DNA from: Fischerella sp. PCC 9605
GTDB lineage: Bacteria > Cyanobacteriota > Cyanobacteriia > Cyanobacteriales > Nostocaceae
Length of the DNA stretch: 64,000 nucleotides
Direction of reading: 5' to 3'
Assembly (NCBI RefSeq): GCF_000517105.1
Contig: NZ_KI912152.1
Location: forward strand, 1-64,000
In this document: in pieces, positions 35,195-44,371 of the stretch
How the letters are laid out: the number at the start of each line of letters is the position of its first letter
Numbering within the stretch: position 1 is the first letter of the stretch
Notes under the pieces: model-generated
The model's database searches: none
The model's input: only the letters and a program-made list of their open reading frames with translations
Told to the model about the DNA's origin: nothing
Translations under genes and position numbers: made by a program

Positions 35195-36418
35195 CTAGCC
35201 AATAGTTGGTATCAAACCTAATGAATGTTCCAGTTGCTCTAAAACAATATCGGTAACGATCTTAATTCGATATCTGCAAGCATTAGTTTCAGCACAGGCG
35301 AACGTTTCCTTTTCCCAGTACTTGTTGCTACCGGCTCCACCACCACAGACACCGAAATACTCACAGGTCTGACGACACAGGTCTATTCCAGTTGCCAGAT
35401 CGCGATAGATTTTTTGAAACTTTTCAGTATAACAAGCTGATTCCAGGGTGTCGTGAAGGACGTTGCCAAAAATAAAGTCGTCGTAGCGATCAGTTTTAAC
35501 GGACAACAATTCTGGATCAAAAGTCGAAAAGTTGCCTTTGCTATCAAAACTGACAATTACAAATGGTTTGTTCATGTCGGTGTTATTCATGCGATCGCCC
35601 CTATAAACCAGGCTGCAAATGGTTTCAAACTCGCGCAGTTTCAAGGCTCCATTTGCCTGAACTATTAGTTCCCAGAATCGCTCCATAAAGGCACGATATC
35701 GCTCCTCGACTCCATCTTGAGCAAGTGAGGAAGACTGATTAACACCTTCAGTTTCTTCCATGTTGAACCCGACATCAGTAATGCCGTTGTCCATGAAAAA
35801 CTTGAAGATTTCATCTGGGTAATCCAGCGAGTCTTGGGTAATGACAGCGATGACATTTGAGCAAATCCCATTTTTTTGCAATAAGGAGATTCCTCGCATC
35901 GTTGCTGCATGAGTACCCAATCCCTTACGAGTTTGACGGTGAACATCATGAATAAATGCAGGTCCGTCAATACTTACACCCACATGAATATCGTACTGCT
36001 TAAAACAATCACACCAAGCTTGATTGATTAACGTGCCATTGGTCTGAACAGAGTGCATGACCCGAACAGACTTAGCATTATACTTGCTTTTTGTCTGTTG
36101 GATAATAGCAATAGCATCATGATAAAATGAAACTGGCACTGCCAACGGTTCACCAGCATGCCAACAAACAGTAAAGTCACGACCAATAAATGGGCTTGTA
36201 AAAATTGTCTCAAAAATGGGTTCAATCAAATCTAGGGACAATCGATTTTTGAGTTGGCGATCAGGCAGATAGCAGTAATCACAGTTGAGATTACAAAACG
36301 ATGTAGGTTGGATGACCACCAAACCAATTGGACCGAACGCTGATAAATTGATTGATGATAAGGCACTATCAGTAAGATGATTTACTTGCTTGGTCGAGGT
36401 TACTTTAGCAATAGTCAT
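35195..36418 (-). CDS. grrM: GrrM-type radical SAM/SPASM cyclophane maturase
   Basis: This 407-residue protein has the radical SAM motif C-x3-C-x2-C in PTSFCNLNCDYCYLPDR (Cys42, Cys46, Cys49), then HAGEPLAVP, SVQTNGTLINQAW, VGVSIDGPAFIHD and EETEGVNQS. The C-terminal SPASM region (about 340-378) includes LCRQTCEYFGVCGGGAGSNK and ACAETNACRYR for auxiliary iron-sulfur clusters. The overall pattern matches GrrM/OscB, which forms three-residue cyclophane crosslinks in glycine-rich precursors. Two such precursors lie directly upstream in transcription order. It resembles anaerobic sulfatase maturases by fold, but the GrrA neighbours fix the assignment. Confidence 0.92.
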   Translation of the reverse strand: MTIAKVTSTKQVNHLTDSALSSINLSAFGPIGLVVIQPTSFCNLNCDYCYLPDRQLKNRLSLDLIEPIFETIFTSPFIGRDFTVCWHAGEPLAVPVSFYHDAIAIIQQTKSKYNAKSVRVMHSVQTNGTLINQAWCDCFKQYDIHVGVSIDGPAFIHDVHRQTRKGLGTHAATMRGISLLQKNGICSNVIAVITQDSLDYPDEIFKFFMDNGITDVGFNMEETEGVNQSSSLAQDGVEERYRAFMERFWELIVQANGALKLREFETICSLVYRGDRMNNTDMNKPFVIVSFDSKGNFSTFDPELLSVKTDRYDDFIFGNVLHDTLESACYTEKFQKIYRDLATGIDLCRQTCEYFGVCGGGAGSNKYWEKETFACAETNACRYRIKIVTDIVLEQLEHSLGLIPTIG

Positions 36419-36498
36419 GGTTCATTCCCAAACTATAAAAGGTTATCAAAACAACACAGCTACTTCCTGACCCAAGGTGTTCCGTTCAAATCAGAATG

Positions 36499-36927
36499 CT
36501 AGTAACGGTTGAGGAAACCACCTCCACCACTATTAACCCAACCGGGTCGGTAGTTGACAAACCCACCGTTCACCCAACCGGGTCGATAATTATAAAAACC
36601 GCCTGCATCACCCCAACCGTTGCGCCAGGGATTAACATTGGCAAAACCACCACCATGACCGTCTCCCCACCCTCCAATGCGACCATTGACCCAATCTCTG
36701 CCATGACCATCCGCCCAGCCGATCGCTACTAATTGATTCAGAAAAGATTGGGGAGCATTTGGCAATTGGTTTTCTCGTCCACGGATAGCGGTAGTAATTC
36801 GGGTCAGACGATCTTCAACCGTTTGCTGGCTATAGTTAATGCTAGATAGCGGTGGTGACACAGTGGCTGTTGAGACATTGAGAGTTGCCAAGGTCAACAA
36901 AAAACCAACTAGTCCGGCTTGATTCAT
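36499..36927 (-). CDS. grrA: GrrA-type cyclophane RiPP precursor, 1
   Basis: This 142-residue precursor has a hydrophobic signal-like start (MNQAGLVGFLLTLATLNVST). A leader follows with VEDRLTRITTAIRGRENQLP, then a glycine-rich core with many aromatic-x-Asn/Asp triplets: WADG, DWVNG, GWGDG, GFANV, PWRNG, FYNY, GWVNG, GFVNY. Such triplets are the crosslink sites of GrrM-type maturases. The ATG at 36927 is chosen because the upstream in-frame codons overlap the preceding precursor. It lies 80 bases before grrM. The product is probably exported, and its biological role is unknown. Confidence 0.88.
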   Translation of the reverse strand: MNQAGLVGFLLTLATLNVSTATVSPPLSSINYSQQTVEDRLTRITTAIRGRENQLPNAPQSFLNQLVAIGWADGHGRDWVNGRIGGWGDGHGGGFANVNPWRNGWGDAGGFYNYRPGWVNGGFVNYRPGWVNSGGGGFLNRY

Positions 36928-36959
36928 AATATTCACCGATCTTCCTTCCGAAATATTTG

Positions 36960-37364
36960 TTAGTGATGGTTGTAAAAGCCACCACCATCTGCCCAACCAT
37001 TGCGCCAAGGGTTAGCATTAGCAAAGCCACCCCCATGTCCATCTCCCCATCCACCAACACGCGAATTGACCCAATCTCTACCATCACCGTCAGCCCAACC
37101 GCGACCTCGACCATTAACCCAATCTTTACCATCACCATCAGCCCAGCCGGCTGCAATCAATTTTTCTATCCCAGATTCAGAGAAGCCTTGTCGTTGAGTT
37201 TGGCGTTCTCTAATTGCAGTGGTGATGCGATTGAGACGTGCTTCAATAGTTGAAGCCGAGTACTGTGTTAGTGTTTGATTAGTTGTTACTTGTGCAGGTG
37301 GTACACTCAATGCAGAAAGAGCCAATAAAAAGCCAACCAAACCTGTACCTGTTGTGATAGTCAA
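36960..37364 (-). CDS. grrA: GrrA-type cyclophane RiPP precursor, 2
   Basis: This 134-residue precursor shares the leader pattern IEARLNRITTAIRERQTQR with precursor 1. Its core contains WADGDGKDWVNG, GWADGDGRDWVNS, GWGDGHGGGF and NPWRNGWADGGGF, with the repeated aromatic-x-Asp/Asn triplets. The start is TTG at 37364, supported by an AGGAGG ribosome site six to seven bases upstream; no nearer ATG exists. It is the first precursor of the set, 32 bases from precursor 1. The different number and spacing of triplets suggest two distinct products of the one maturase. Confidence 0.88.
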   Translation of the reverse strand: MTITTGTGLVGFLLALSALSVPPAQVTTNQTLTQYSASTIEARLNRITTAIRERQTQRQGFSESGIEKLIAAGWADGDGKDWVNGRGRGWADGDGRDWVNSRVGGWGDGHGGGFANANPWRNGWADGGGFYNHH

Positions 37365-37437
37365 GAGAATTCCTCCTACAGCAAAATTATGTGGTTAGTA
37401 GTTGGTTATTAAATATTTCCCTCAATCCCCAATCCCA

Positions 37438-38364
37438 TTACTTCTGTGAACCTGTTACCGTAGGGCTTTTCGTTAAAGGAATTTGTTCATGGCTAATAAT
37501 AATCGTTTCAAAGTAGTCCTGAATTAACTCAGGAGGAAGCTCAATTACACCCTTCGGTCCTATCCATTTATTGACCATGTCAACATATTTCTTGTTACCG
37601 ACTACATAACCCTGCATGAGTTTAGCGATCGCCTGATTAACTGAATTCAGAAATGTCGAGTTATTTTCTGGAACCATGCAAGCTACGCCATAGCGAGCAT
37701 AGGGTTCGGTTGGCAACAGATGGAAAGCCTCGGGATCTACCCTCTGGGCATTACCCGCCAGAATGATGGTATCACCTGCGATCGCGTCTATCTTTCCGTC
37801 CCTGAGGGCAGCAAATCCATCCTCTGCTCCTTTAAAGGAAACCAAAACGGCTTTGGGTTGCACTGTCTTGATCGCGGCTTCTCCCAGAGATTTGGGTACC
37901 ACTCCAATGCGCTTACCAACTAAAGATTCGGGAGTTCCTTGTGAGATATTTCCCTTCTTCGTTAGTAATCGGATACCGGAAAGACTGTAAGGAATGGAAA
38001 AGTCAACATATTGTTCTCGTTGCCAGGTAAATTGCGTACCGCAAGCGAGATCGATTTCGCTTGCCATCATTTTGGGAATCATTTGGCCCAAGTCGTCGAT
38101 GACTTCAACTTGAATAGTTACGGGGCGACCCGTTTTTCCTTCAATCTCCTGTTTAATTAGGTTGACAATATCAATGGAATAGCCTACTAACTGTTTTTTA
38201 TTATCTACGTAGGAATATGGTATTGTGTCCAACCGGGTGCCAATTCTAAGTACTCCTGTGCGGGCAATCTTTTCCATTACGGTTTCAGCCCAAGATGCTC
38301 GGGGCAAAGCCATTGCAAAGATTAAACCTAGTGCTGCGATCGCTAATTTTTGATACATCTTCAT
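37438..38364 (-). CDS. grrP: GrrP-type extracellular solute-binding-like protein
   Basis: This 308-residue protein has a signal peptide (KLAIAALGLIFAMALPRASWA) and a full bacterial solute-binding family 3 domain: GVLRIGTRLDTIPYSYVD, LVGYSIDIVNLIKQE, FTWQREQYVDFSIPYSLSG, GKRIGVVPKSLGE and ALRDGKIDAIAGDTIIL. No permease or ATPase gene accompanies it. This 'orphan' arrangement next to GrrA and GrrM is typical of grrP. It may bind the modified peptide or a related signal in the periplasm, which is inferred. It is 73 bases upstream of precursor 2 and probably opens the operon. Confidence 0.88.
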   Translation of the reverse strand: MKMYQKLAIAALGLIFAMALPRASWAETVMEKIARTGVLRIGTRLDTIPYSYVDNKKQLVGYSIDIVNLIKQEIEGKTGRPVTIQVEVIDDLGQMIPKMMASEIDLACGTQFTWQREQYVDFSIPYSLSGIRLLTKKGNISQGTPESLVGKRIGVVPKSLGEAAIKTVQPKAVLVSFKGAEDGFAALRDGKIDAIAGDTIILAGNAQRVDPEAFHLLPTEPYARYGVACMVPENNSTFLNSVNQAIAKLMQGYVVGNKKYVDMVNKWIGPKGVIELPPELIQDYFETIIISHEQIPLTKSPTVTGSQK

Positions 38365-38514
38365 CCCTCTCTATCTGAATAAGGCTTGAAAATGGGAAAA
38401 ATAGTGCTTTAATATCTGGCTATTCCCAGAAAATTACCGTAACAATAGCGATTGAATATTAGGAGGCTTAGGAGCACAAGTAGAATCATTCATAGCTTGT
38501 CAGCTTAATTCGGT

Positions 38515-38907
38515 TTATAGAATCATGCTTAGTGGCGATTGGTGTTGGGCTTTTTCTTCCAGTTCGTATGACTTTTCAAGTTCTTTGCCCAGGAAGTAGT
38601 TTAAGAACGTCCGAATTACTGCAATCGCTCCTAGCTTTGTCAGAGCTTCAAATGTGGGAGCAATGGTTGTATTGAGAATGTCAGCTCCTAATTGAAATTC
38701 CAAAGCTAGAGCCAACCACGCACCGAAGCGCAAGCGAACTTGCAGATAGGGGAACTTCAGGTTACGTCGTCGCCTAATTGCCACTAAAAGTTGTCCAGTT
38801 CTAATCAACCCAATCAGAACACAAACGGCAGCGATGGTCTCTAGCAGCAACTTCAGGATTGTGATAAAAGATGCTAAGCTGCGTTCTAGATGTTCGACGA
38901 ATTCCAT
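38515..38907 (-). CDS. DUF1622 family membrane protein
   Basis: This 130-residue protein matches DUF1622 in length and layout. A first helix (SFITILKLLLETIAAVCVLI) is followed by RTGQLLVAIRRRRNLKFPYL, RLRFGAWLALALEFQLGADI and IAVIRTFLNYFLGKELEK. Three transmembrane helices are predicted. The role of DUF1622 is unknown. It lies between a BASS transporter and grrP on the same strand, so it may belong to either transcription unit. A gap of 150 bases precedes grrP. Confidence 0.8.
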   Translation of the reverse strand: MEFVEHLERSLASFITILKLLLETIAAVCVLIGLIRTGQLLVAIRRRRNLKFPYLQVRLRFGAWLALALEFQLGADILNTTIAPTFEALTKLGAIAVIRTFLNYFLGKELEKSYELEEKAQHQSPLSMIL

Positions 38908-38979
38908 CGCAATCTCTCCTAATGTTGTCAGTTCGCCTTTAAATTGGGTTATTCAAATTGTGTCATCTAAGCCAAGGCG

Positions 38980-39840
38980 CTATGCCGCATTTTGAGATAT
39001 TTTGCGCTTACGCCAGGTGAGATAGATAATCGCTAATCCTGCCGATACTAAGACATAGGCTGCCATTACGGATGACACACAGAGACTGGGAAAATTTAAC
39101 GCAGCAATAAACAGAGCAAGAGTAACATTATGGGTAGCTGTCATCATCGCTAATGTTGTACGGGTAGACGACTCTCTTCCCCCCAATAAATGCCCCACCA
39201 CCAGAGAGATGAACGCTAACAACCCAATGAGCGCAAGTGGCAATACTCCAACCCGCAGCATCCCATCTAAGTGTCGAATCATAATCCAGATAATCAAAAC
39301 GTGAAACAGTGTATTAGCCGTATCTGTGACAAATTTTTCTAAATTATCTGCAAGATCTGACCAGCATTGTCGTACAGTTATACCTGTAATCAACGGTAAC
39401 AATTGGGCAACGGCGATCTGTTGAGCTACACTTAATGATGAAATATGTGCTTCGCGTGGAAGAATTTCACTTAAGATGGCAATGGTTAATGGAACACTAA
39501 TCACTGCCAATAGCGAAACTGTAATTTGTAGTGCAACTGCATAGGATTGATTTTTACCTGCACAGCTAAAGCGACTTAAGGTTAGCGATGTGCCAGGAGC
39601 GATCGCGATCAGAATTAGCCCAACCTCAACCTCCTTCGGCAAACTCAACCAAAACACCATTAGTACGGCAACAATCGGCACAACTACATTGATTCCCAAA
39701 ATAGAGCGGTTCAATAGTCCCGGTCGTTGCCAAAGCCAAAATATCTGCTCAAGGTTCAAGCTAAGTCCCAAGGACAACATCAGCGAAAACAGTGTCAGCT
39801 TTACCAGACTGATACAGAGTAAAACAATTTGATCTTCCAT
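38980..39840 (-). CDS. BASS-type transporter, second copy
   Basis: This 286-residue, ten-segment membrane protein has SLVKLTLFSLMLSLGLSLNL, VGLILIAIAPGTSLTLSRF, SYAVALQITVSLLAVISVP and LISLVVGHLLGG-like segments. The end block RTTLAMMTATHNVTLALFI matches BASS. It is only distantly similar to the transporter at 31398. It heads the minus-strand series, 72 bases before DUF1622. The substrate is an organic or inorganic anion in known members and unassigned here. Confidence 0.82.
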   Translation of the reverse strand: MEDQIVLLCISLVKLTLFSLMLSLGLSLNLEQIFWLWQRPGLLNRSILGINVVVPIVAVLMVFWLSLPKEVEVGLILIAIAPGTSLTLSRFSCAGKNQSYAVALQITVSLLAVISVPLTIAILSEILPREAHISSLSVAQQIAVAQLLPLITGITVRQCWSDLADNLEKFVTDTANTLFHVLIIWIMIRHLDGMLRVGVLPLALIGLLAFISLVVGHLLGGRESSTRTTLAMMTATHNVTLALFIAALNFPSLCVSSVMAAYVLVSAGLAIIYLTWRKRKISQNAA

Positions 39841-40358
39841 AGGAAAAGTTGGTAATTTCCTAGTGGCGTAAACATCGTTGTCTAAATCACATACCTAACA
39901 AGCCACATCGTGCAGTCAAAAGACGTGCGAGCAGATTAGAAAATTGGGCTGCTCCTCGAAATTCAATACGATTCATTCATAATTACATCAAAAAACCATC
40001 AGCCCAGACTTGAACTTAAGCACCTAAGTTGAGAAGTTAAGCAAAAGATAGGTTGGGTAGTGAGAATTTAGTGAAAAGATAAGGCACAAGTTCGCGAATT
40101 ATAGAACGGAAAAAGCCTCAACCCCTTGATTTATCTCCCTTTCCCATCCCCTTGACAAATCATGCTTTTCCTTAACTTGTCACTAATCATTTAATGTAAA
40201 ATTTTTATTAAAGACAACCAATATATCAATTATTTTTCAAAGCTGACAATAAAGGTTGATTTATGGCGGTTTTCAACTGGATTGACTGTGTTAGGCACAT
40301 TACACTTAGCGTATAAGTAACACAGTGGCGTAAATAACTAAGTATTAAGGACGGCTTT
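39841..40358. promoter_or_regulatory. Divergent intergenic region
   Basis: This region separates the minus-strand block from the plus-strand block. It is AT-rich, with no gene visible. TTGACA at about 40153 and a TTGACTGTGTTAGG segment at 40281 could be promoter elements, but no clean -10 box pairs with them. It is the most likely site for joint control of both blocks. Confidence 0.35.
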
Positions 40359-41128
40359 ATGCTCTCTATTAAGCACAACAGATTAAATTCTCTGTGTGCT
40401 GCAATTTTTCTCACTTTGGGTTTATCCCAGTCGTTGCTAGCTCAGGAAACTTCTAAAAATATAGAACCTCGTGCCGAACAATTGCTGCAACAGATGAGTA
40501 AGACTTTGCAGACTGCTCGTGAATTTACCTTTCAGGCAGAAGCCACTAGGGATGAAGTCTCGCCTACTGGGCAAAAGATTCAGTACAGCACGATGACTGA
40601 TGTTGCTGTGCGTCGTCCTAATAGATTGAGAGCAGATGTTGAAGGCGATCGCGTCAACCGCAGTTTTTGGTATGACGGTCGTTCTATAACGCTGCTCGTC
40701 GCATAGCGAATTTGTATGCTACTGCTGCGGCCCCATCAACAATTGATGATGCCCTAGACTATGCAATGGAAAAATTTGGAGTCTCAGCACCATTGGCAGA
40801 TTTGGTCTTTAGCAACCCCTATGCTGTAATGACTGAGAATGTGAAAACTGGTACCTATCGGGGACTCAACTCTGTACAAGGCAAGTCCTGCCACCACTTA
40901 GTATTCACTCAGGAAACTATTGATTGGCAAATCTGGATTGAAAATAATCAACAGTCGTTACCATGTAAGCTGGTCATCAATTACAACAAACAGAACGCTA
41001 CTCCCCAATACACCGCGATTCTGACCAACTGGAACCTCAAGTCTAATCTTTCGGATCGTCAATTCACATTTGTTGCTCCTACCAACTCAAAAAAGATTGA
41101 GTTTCTCCCTAGAGTTTCTAACCAATAG
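40359..41128 (+). pseudogene. DUF2092 lipoprotein-like secreted protein, one frameshift
   Basis: The first frame (40359-40706) has a signal peptide (LCAAIFLTLGLSQSLLAQ) and the DUF2092 N-terminus: AEQLLQQMSKTLQTAREFTF, then RRPNRLRADVEGDRVNRSFW. It runs into a stop after GRSITLL. Shifting frame near 40690 continues the family at ANLYATAAAPSTIDDALDY, then YRGLNSVQGKSCHHLVFTQ, and ends at 41128. The break is a single small indel, so it may be recent or a sequencing error. DUF2092 resembles LolA/LppX-type lipid-binding folds; an envelope function is inferred. Confidence 0.8.
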
Positions 41129-41268
41129 TACAGTACAGCAAAAATAATTTGATAGTTAGCAACAGACACAAATTAAATTTTATGAAAATTACAGCTAGGG
41201 GCTTTGTTGCACTAGTTGCCCAATCATTAGGTATTTTCAATTATTCCGGTCATGGGTAAGAGGTTTTT

Positions 41269-42288
41269 ATGAAAAAGCAAACTCAACCCCAAAACTTATA
41301 TCTTCGTGTTTTATCCAGCATACTCTGCATTATGCTAAGCGCAGTTACCATTAATGAAATTGCCATCGCTCTACCTAGAGGGGGTGGAGGTTTTGGCGGG
41401 GGAGGGCTGAGAAGTTTCAGAGGTAGCTTTGGGTCACGAGCGCGTGTTGGTGAGGGCAGCATTCGCTTCTCAGGCGATCGTCAATTGTCTCGTCCGTCGT
41501 CTTCTAGGAATATTCAGAATCGTCCTCAAATCAACCGACAACAAGCTCAACAACGAGTTCAAGAGATTAAGACAAATCCCCAAGCTCAACAACAAGTTCA
41601 ACAGGCACGTCAGAATTTACAAAACAATCCCCAAGTACAGCAACAAGTTCAACAAGCACGCCAGAATCTTCAAAACAATCCCCAAGCCCAGCAAAAGCTG
41701 CAAAACTTTCAGCAGTCTCACCAAGATTTCAAAATTCAGAACCGAGAAGATTGGCAAAACTATCTAGACAATGCACGTGAGAGTCGGCAAGACTTTATCA
41801 ATGACATAGACTGGGACGATTGGAATCACGTCCATTGGGATGATGATGACTTCTGGGGCTGGTATTATCCACCCGGTTACTTCGCTGTGACTTTGCCTTT
41901 AACTGCAATCACGGTTGCTTCAGTTGCCAATACCTTCAACCAGCCCTACTACTATGACCGGGGCGTTTACTACACGTCCAGTGGGAACGGTTATACAGTC
42001 GCACCTGCACCAGTGGGTGCTAAAGTTTCCAATCTGCCGGAGGGCTTTATTACGATTCAGGGAAGTTCCTACACCTACTACTATTACCTTGGTACCTTCT
42101 ACCTCCAGGATTCGGCAACGGATAATTATATCGTCGTTCCCCCTCCTGTTGGTGCGGTAGTTCCCTACATTCCAGGTGGTTATAAGAAAGTAACGATTAA
42201 AGGGACAGAGTACTACCAGTACGCTGGAACCTATTACCGTCCAACCTATGCCAATGGACAACTGGTATATCAGGTAACTAGCGTTTAG
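41269..42288 (+). CDS. Secreted DUF6515-type protein with glutamine-rich repeats
   Basis: This 339-residue protein has a signal peptide (RVLSSILCIMLSAVTINEIA), then a glycine/arginine-rich part. Tandem QQQVQQARQNLQNNPQ units follow at about 105-145. An acidic tryptophan motif DIDWDDWNHVHWDDDDFWGW comes next, then a hydrophobic segment. Two similar C-terminal modules each have a P-x-GA-x-V start and a YYYYLGTFY or YYQYAGTYY end. The layout matches DUF6515 and is probably periplasmic or surface-attached. It follows the DUF2092 gene in the same direction. Confidence 0.75.
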   Translation: MKKQTQPQNLYLRVLSSILCIMLSAVTINEIAIALPRGGGGFGGGGLRSFRGSFGSRARVGEGSIRFSGDRQLSRPSSSRNIQNRPQINRQQAQQRVQEIKTNPQAQQQVQQARQNLQNNPQVQQQVQQARQNLQNNPQAQQKLQNFQQSHQDFKIQNREDWQNYLDNARESRQDFINDIDWDDWNHVHWDDDDFWGWYYPPGYFAVTLPLTAITVASVANTFNQPYYYDRGVYYTSSGNGYTVAPAPVGAKVSNLPEGFITIQGSSYTYYYYLGTFYLQDSATDNYIVVPPPVGAVVPYIPGGYKKVTIKGTEYYQYAGTYYRPTYANGQLVYQVTSV

Positions 42289-42722
42289 CTCGCAATCTCC
42301 AAATTAGTGCTGTCAATTTTCTCTGGCGAAGCAACATTCAAACCAATGCAGAGGAGTTTGTCAATGCTATCAATCGAATTAATAGCCTCAGCATTTCTTA
42401 GGAGAGGGTTAATATCTGCTTAACTGGCTTATCTGTCATTGAACCAGGCAAAAATTGATGAGATGCTGATCAAAAGCTGTCTATATAAAGATTAAATCTC
42501 AATGTCTTTTTCTTATTTCTGAATGCTTGGTAATTGCCATTGGGGAATTTAACTTTTGTAACTAACCAACTTCGTGAGCATTTTAGCATATTAGTGTAAC
42601 CCCAAACGGTTGCGCTCGCAAAAATACCTGACCACAAAATCCGTTAGAACCACGAATTTTTCTATCTCACATAAGAGTAACTTTTATGAAACCTCACCCA
42701 TCAGCTACTTAAGGTGAATATC
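42289..42722. other. Intergenic stretch with a possible gene remnant
   Basis: Positions 42293-42400 translate without stops as FLWRSNIQTNAEEFVNAINR and a short tail before a stop, which looks like a C-terminal gene fragment with no start. The rest is AT-rich and empty. AAGGTG before 42723 is the ribosome site of the next gene. Confidence 0.35.
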
Positions 42723-43391
42723 ATGCTCAGACGACAAGCCCGACGAGGGGGATTAATGCAGGGCGGTGCTGCCCAACCTAGAATGACCCAAGCAAACATC
42801 ATAAATACCTTGCAACAAGCACAACAAGCCGCCAATCAGCGCATTGGCACCCGGTTTGAGATGAAACAACGGATGTTTTCGATTGGGGATGACTATTTCA
42901 TCAAAAACGAGAATGGCGACAAGGTGATCAAAGTCGATGGCAAGCTGTTGCGTTTAAAGCAGCAATTGTCGTTTGAAGATATGCAGGGTCGTGAACTCTA
43001 TCACATTGTCGCCAAAATGGTAGACATTCGCGAAACAATGGACATTAAGCGTCCCAATGGTTCCAAAGCCGCGATCGTCCATGATGCCTGGTTCTCGCCG
43101 ATTAAAGATAAATGGCAGATTGACGTTCCCGGTGGGCAGGATCTGGTTGCCAAAGGAAATATCTTACAACACGAATACACCATCACCGCTAAGGATGAAC
43201 GGATGCCCATTGCCATCATCTCCAAGAAGTGGCTTCGCCTGCCAGACAGCTACGGTGTTGAATTGCAAAGTACTTTTGATGCCCCGCTGATTTTGGCAAT
43301 CACGGTTGTGATCGACACGATGTCGCACAACCACACCACCAGTAAAACGATGGGTGGGATTTCCAAAGGATCGCGGTTTGACGTTCTTTAG
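42723..43391 (+). CDS. LURP-one/tubby-like (DUF567) protein
   Basis: This 222-residue protein starts at the ATG (a GTG nine bases upstream overlaps the ribosome site). The family pattern is RFEMKQRMFSIGDDYFIKNE, DKVIKVDGKLLRLKQQLSFE, RELYHIVAKMVDIRETMDI, IVHDAWFSPIKDKWQIDVPG and YTITAKDERMPIAIISKKW. This forms the beta-barrel-plus-helix fold related to scramblases and tubby. The N-terminus is glutamine-rich and basic. The role in bacteria is unknown, possibly at membranes or nucleotide-like ligands. Confidence 0.8.
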   Translation: MLRRQARRGGLMQGGAAQPRMTQANIINTLQQAQQAANQRIGTRFEMKQRMFSIGDDYFIKNENGDKVIKVDGKLLRLKQQLSFEDMQGRELYHIVAKMVDIRETMDIKRPNGSKAAIVHDAWFSPIKDKWQIDVPGGQDLVAKGNILQHEYTITAKDERMPIAIISKKWLRLPDSYGVELQSTFDAPLILAITVVIDTMSHNHTTSKTMGGISKGSRFDVL

Positions 43392-43439
43392 CACCCGCGC
43401 AGGTCGGGAGTTGGTCAACCCCTTAGAGTGATCCAAAAA

Positions 43440-43538
43440 AATAAAGCAAGAGCCTTATATTTATTCAACAAACGCCAAGATTACTCGTGGAGGTTGCACA
43501 GCACCTGCTTGGGCGCGGTTTTTGGCTCTTACTTTATT
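43440..43538. repeat. Palindromic repeat element, member B
   Basis: AATAAAGCAAGAGCC pairs with GGCTCTTACTTTATT (one mismatch). The interior begins TTATATTTATTCAACAAACG and shares this core with the elements at 21812, 59810 and 7375, whose stems have other sequences. It lies just upstream of the next gene. Confidence 0.75.
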
Positions 43539-43576
43539 TGTTGGTAATATGCTTAAGCTTCAAGGAGGCATCAATC

Positions 43577-44371
43577 ATGAAAATTGGATCGTTACAACTG
43601 GTTGTCATCGGCTTTAATAACGACCAAAACTTTCGCGGTCAAATCTTGGCAGAACTGGATGCCGTGCGCGGTCGTGGAGCGATCCGGTTGATTGATTTGC
43701 TGTTTGTCCACAAAAACACTGCTGGTAATGTCACGGTAATGACGGACAGCGAAAAGGCGGACTTGTCAGATTATGGCGCGACGTTGAAACAGCTTGCGGG
43801 TTTGAATGGCTCCGCTGGTGCTGCCGCGAATATGAACGCTGCGACCAGTGCTTATGGTGTGACTACGGCAGATGTGCGGGCAGTGCTGGATCAAGTCGCT
43901 CCCGGTACGGCAGTGGCAATCGCACTGTTTGAACATGCCTGGGCTGGAGGCTTGGCAGAAGCGGTGCGGGATGCTGGTGGGCATTTGCTGGCACAGGGTA
44001 TTCTCACCCGTGATGCGGTGCTAATGCTGGGAGAAGAACTGGCCGCGAGCGCCGAAGCGGAACGGGTGATTGAAGCAACCCTAGCAATTAAGGGGGCAGC
44101 ACTGCTGGATGCGATCGCCTTTGTGGAATCGGCCAAACAAGCGGCTACAACAGCTGTGGGTGAGAACATCACCGCTGCGATCGCTGCCCAAACCCTACGA
44201 ACCTTGATGGCAGTTGGAGTTGTCGATGATAGTGAGATCGAGCCAGCCATTCTCTCCCTGGTGGAGGTAGGCTTGTTGTCACCGGAGATTGTGGCAAACG
44301 CGATCGCCAAAGCTGATGCTGCACTGAATGCAGTCAACGAAGCCTTTGCCGCCCAGGGTTCTTACTCGTAA
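43577..44371 (+). CDS. DUF6325-like protein
   Basis: This 264-residue protein starts at the ATG after a textbook AAGGAGG. The N-terminal part (1-135) follows the DUF6325/DUF1269 pattern: LQLVVIGFNNDQNFRGQILA, GRGAIRLIDLLFVHKN, then GTAVAIALFEHAWAGGLAEA. The rest is a long alanine-rich helical region with an internal repeat-like quality (AAQTLRTLMAVGVVDDSEIE). It is soluble or membrane-associated, of unknown function, often near stress genes. A hairpin terminator follows directly. Confidence 0.65.
   Translation: MKIGSLQLVVIGFNNDQNFRGQILAELDAVRGRGAIRLIDLLFVHKNTAGNVTVMTDSEKADLSDYGATLKQLAGLNGSAGAAANMNAATSAYGVTTADVRAVLDQVAPGTAVAIALFEHAWAGGLAEAVRDAGGHLLAQGILTRDAVLMLGEELAASAEAERVIEATLAIKGAALLDAIAFVESAKQAATTAVGENITAAIAAQTLRTLMAVGVVDDSEIEPAILSLVEVGLLSPEIVANAIAKADAALNAVNEAFAAQGSYS

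Noticed and set aside
35195-36418. Radical SAM enzyme as an anaerobic sulfatase maturase
   Set aside because: The fold and sulfatase neighbourhood would allow it. However, the directly adjacent pair of glycine-rich precursors and the orphan binding protein match the GrrM set better, and an FGE already serves the sulfatases.
36496-37253. Plus-strand frames rich in Thr-Ile-Pro opposite the GrrA genes
   Set aside because: Repetitive composition is explained by the glycine-rich codons on the other strand. No ribosome site or family pattern is present.
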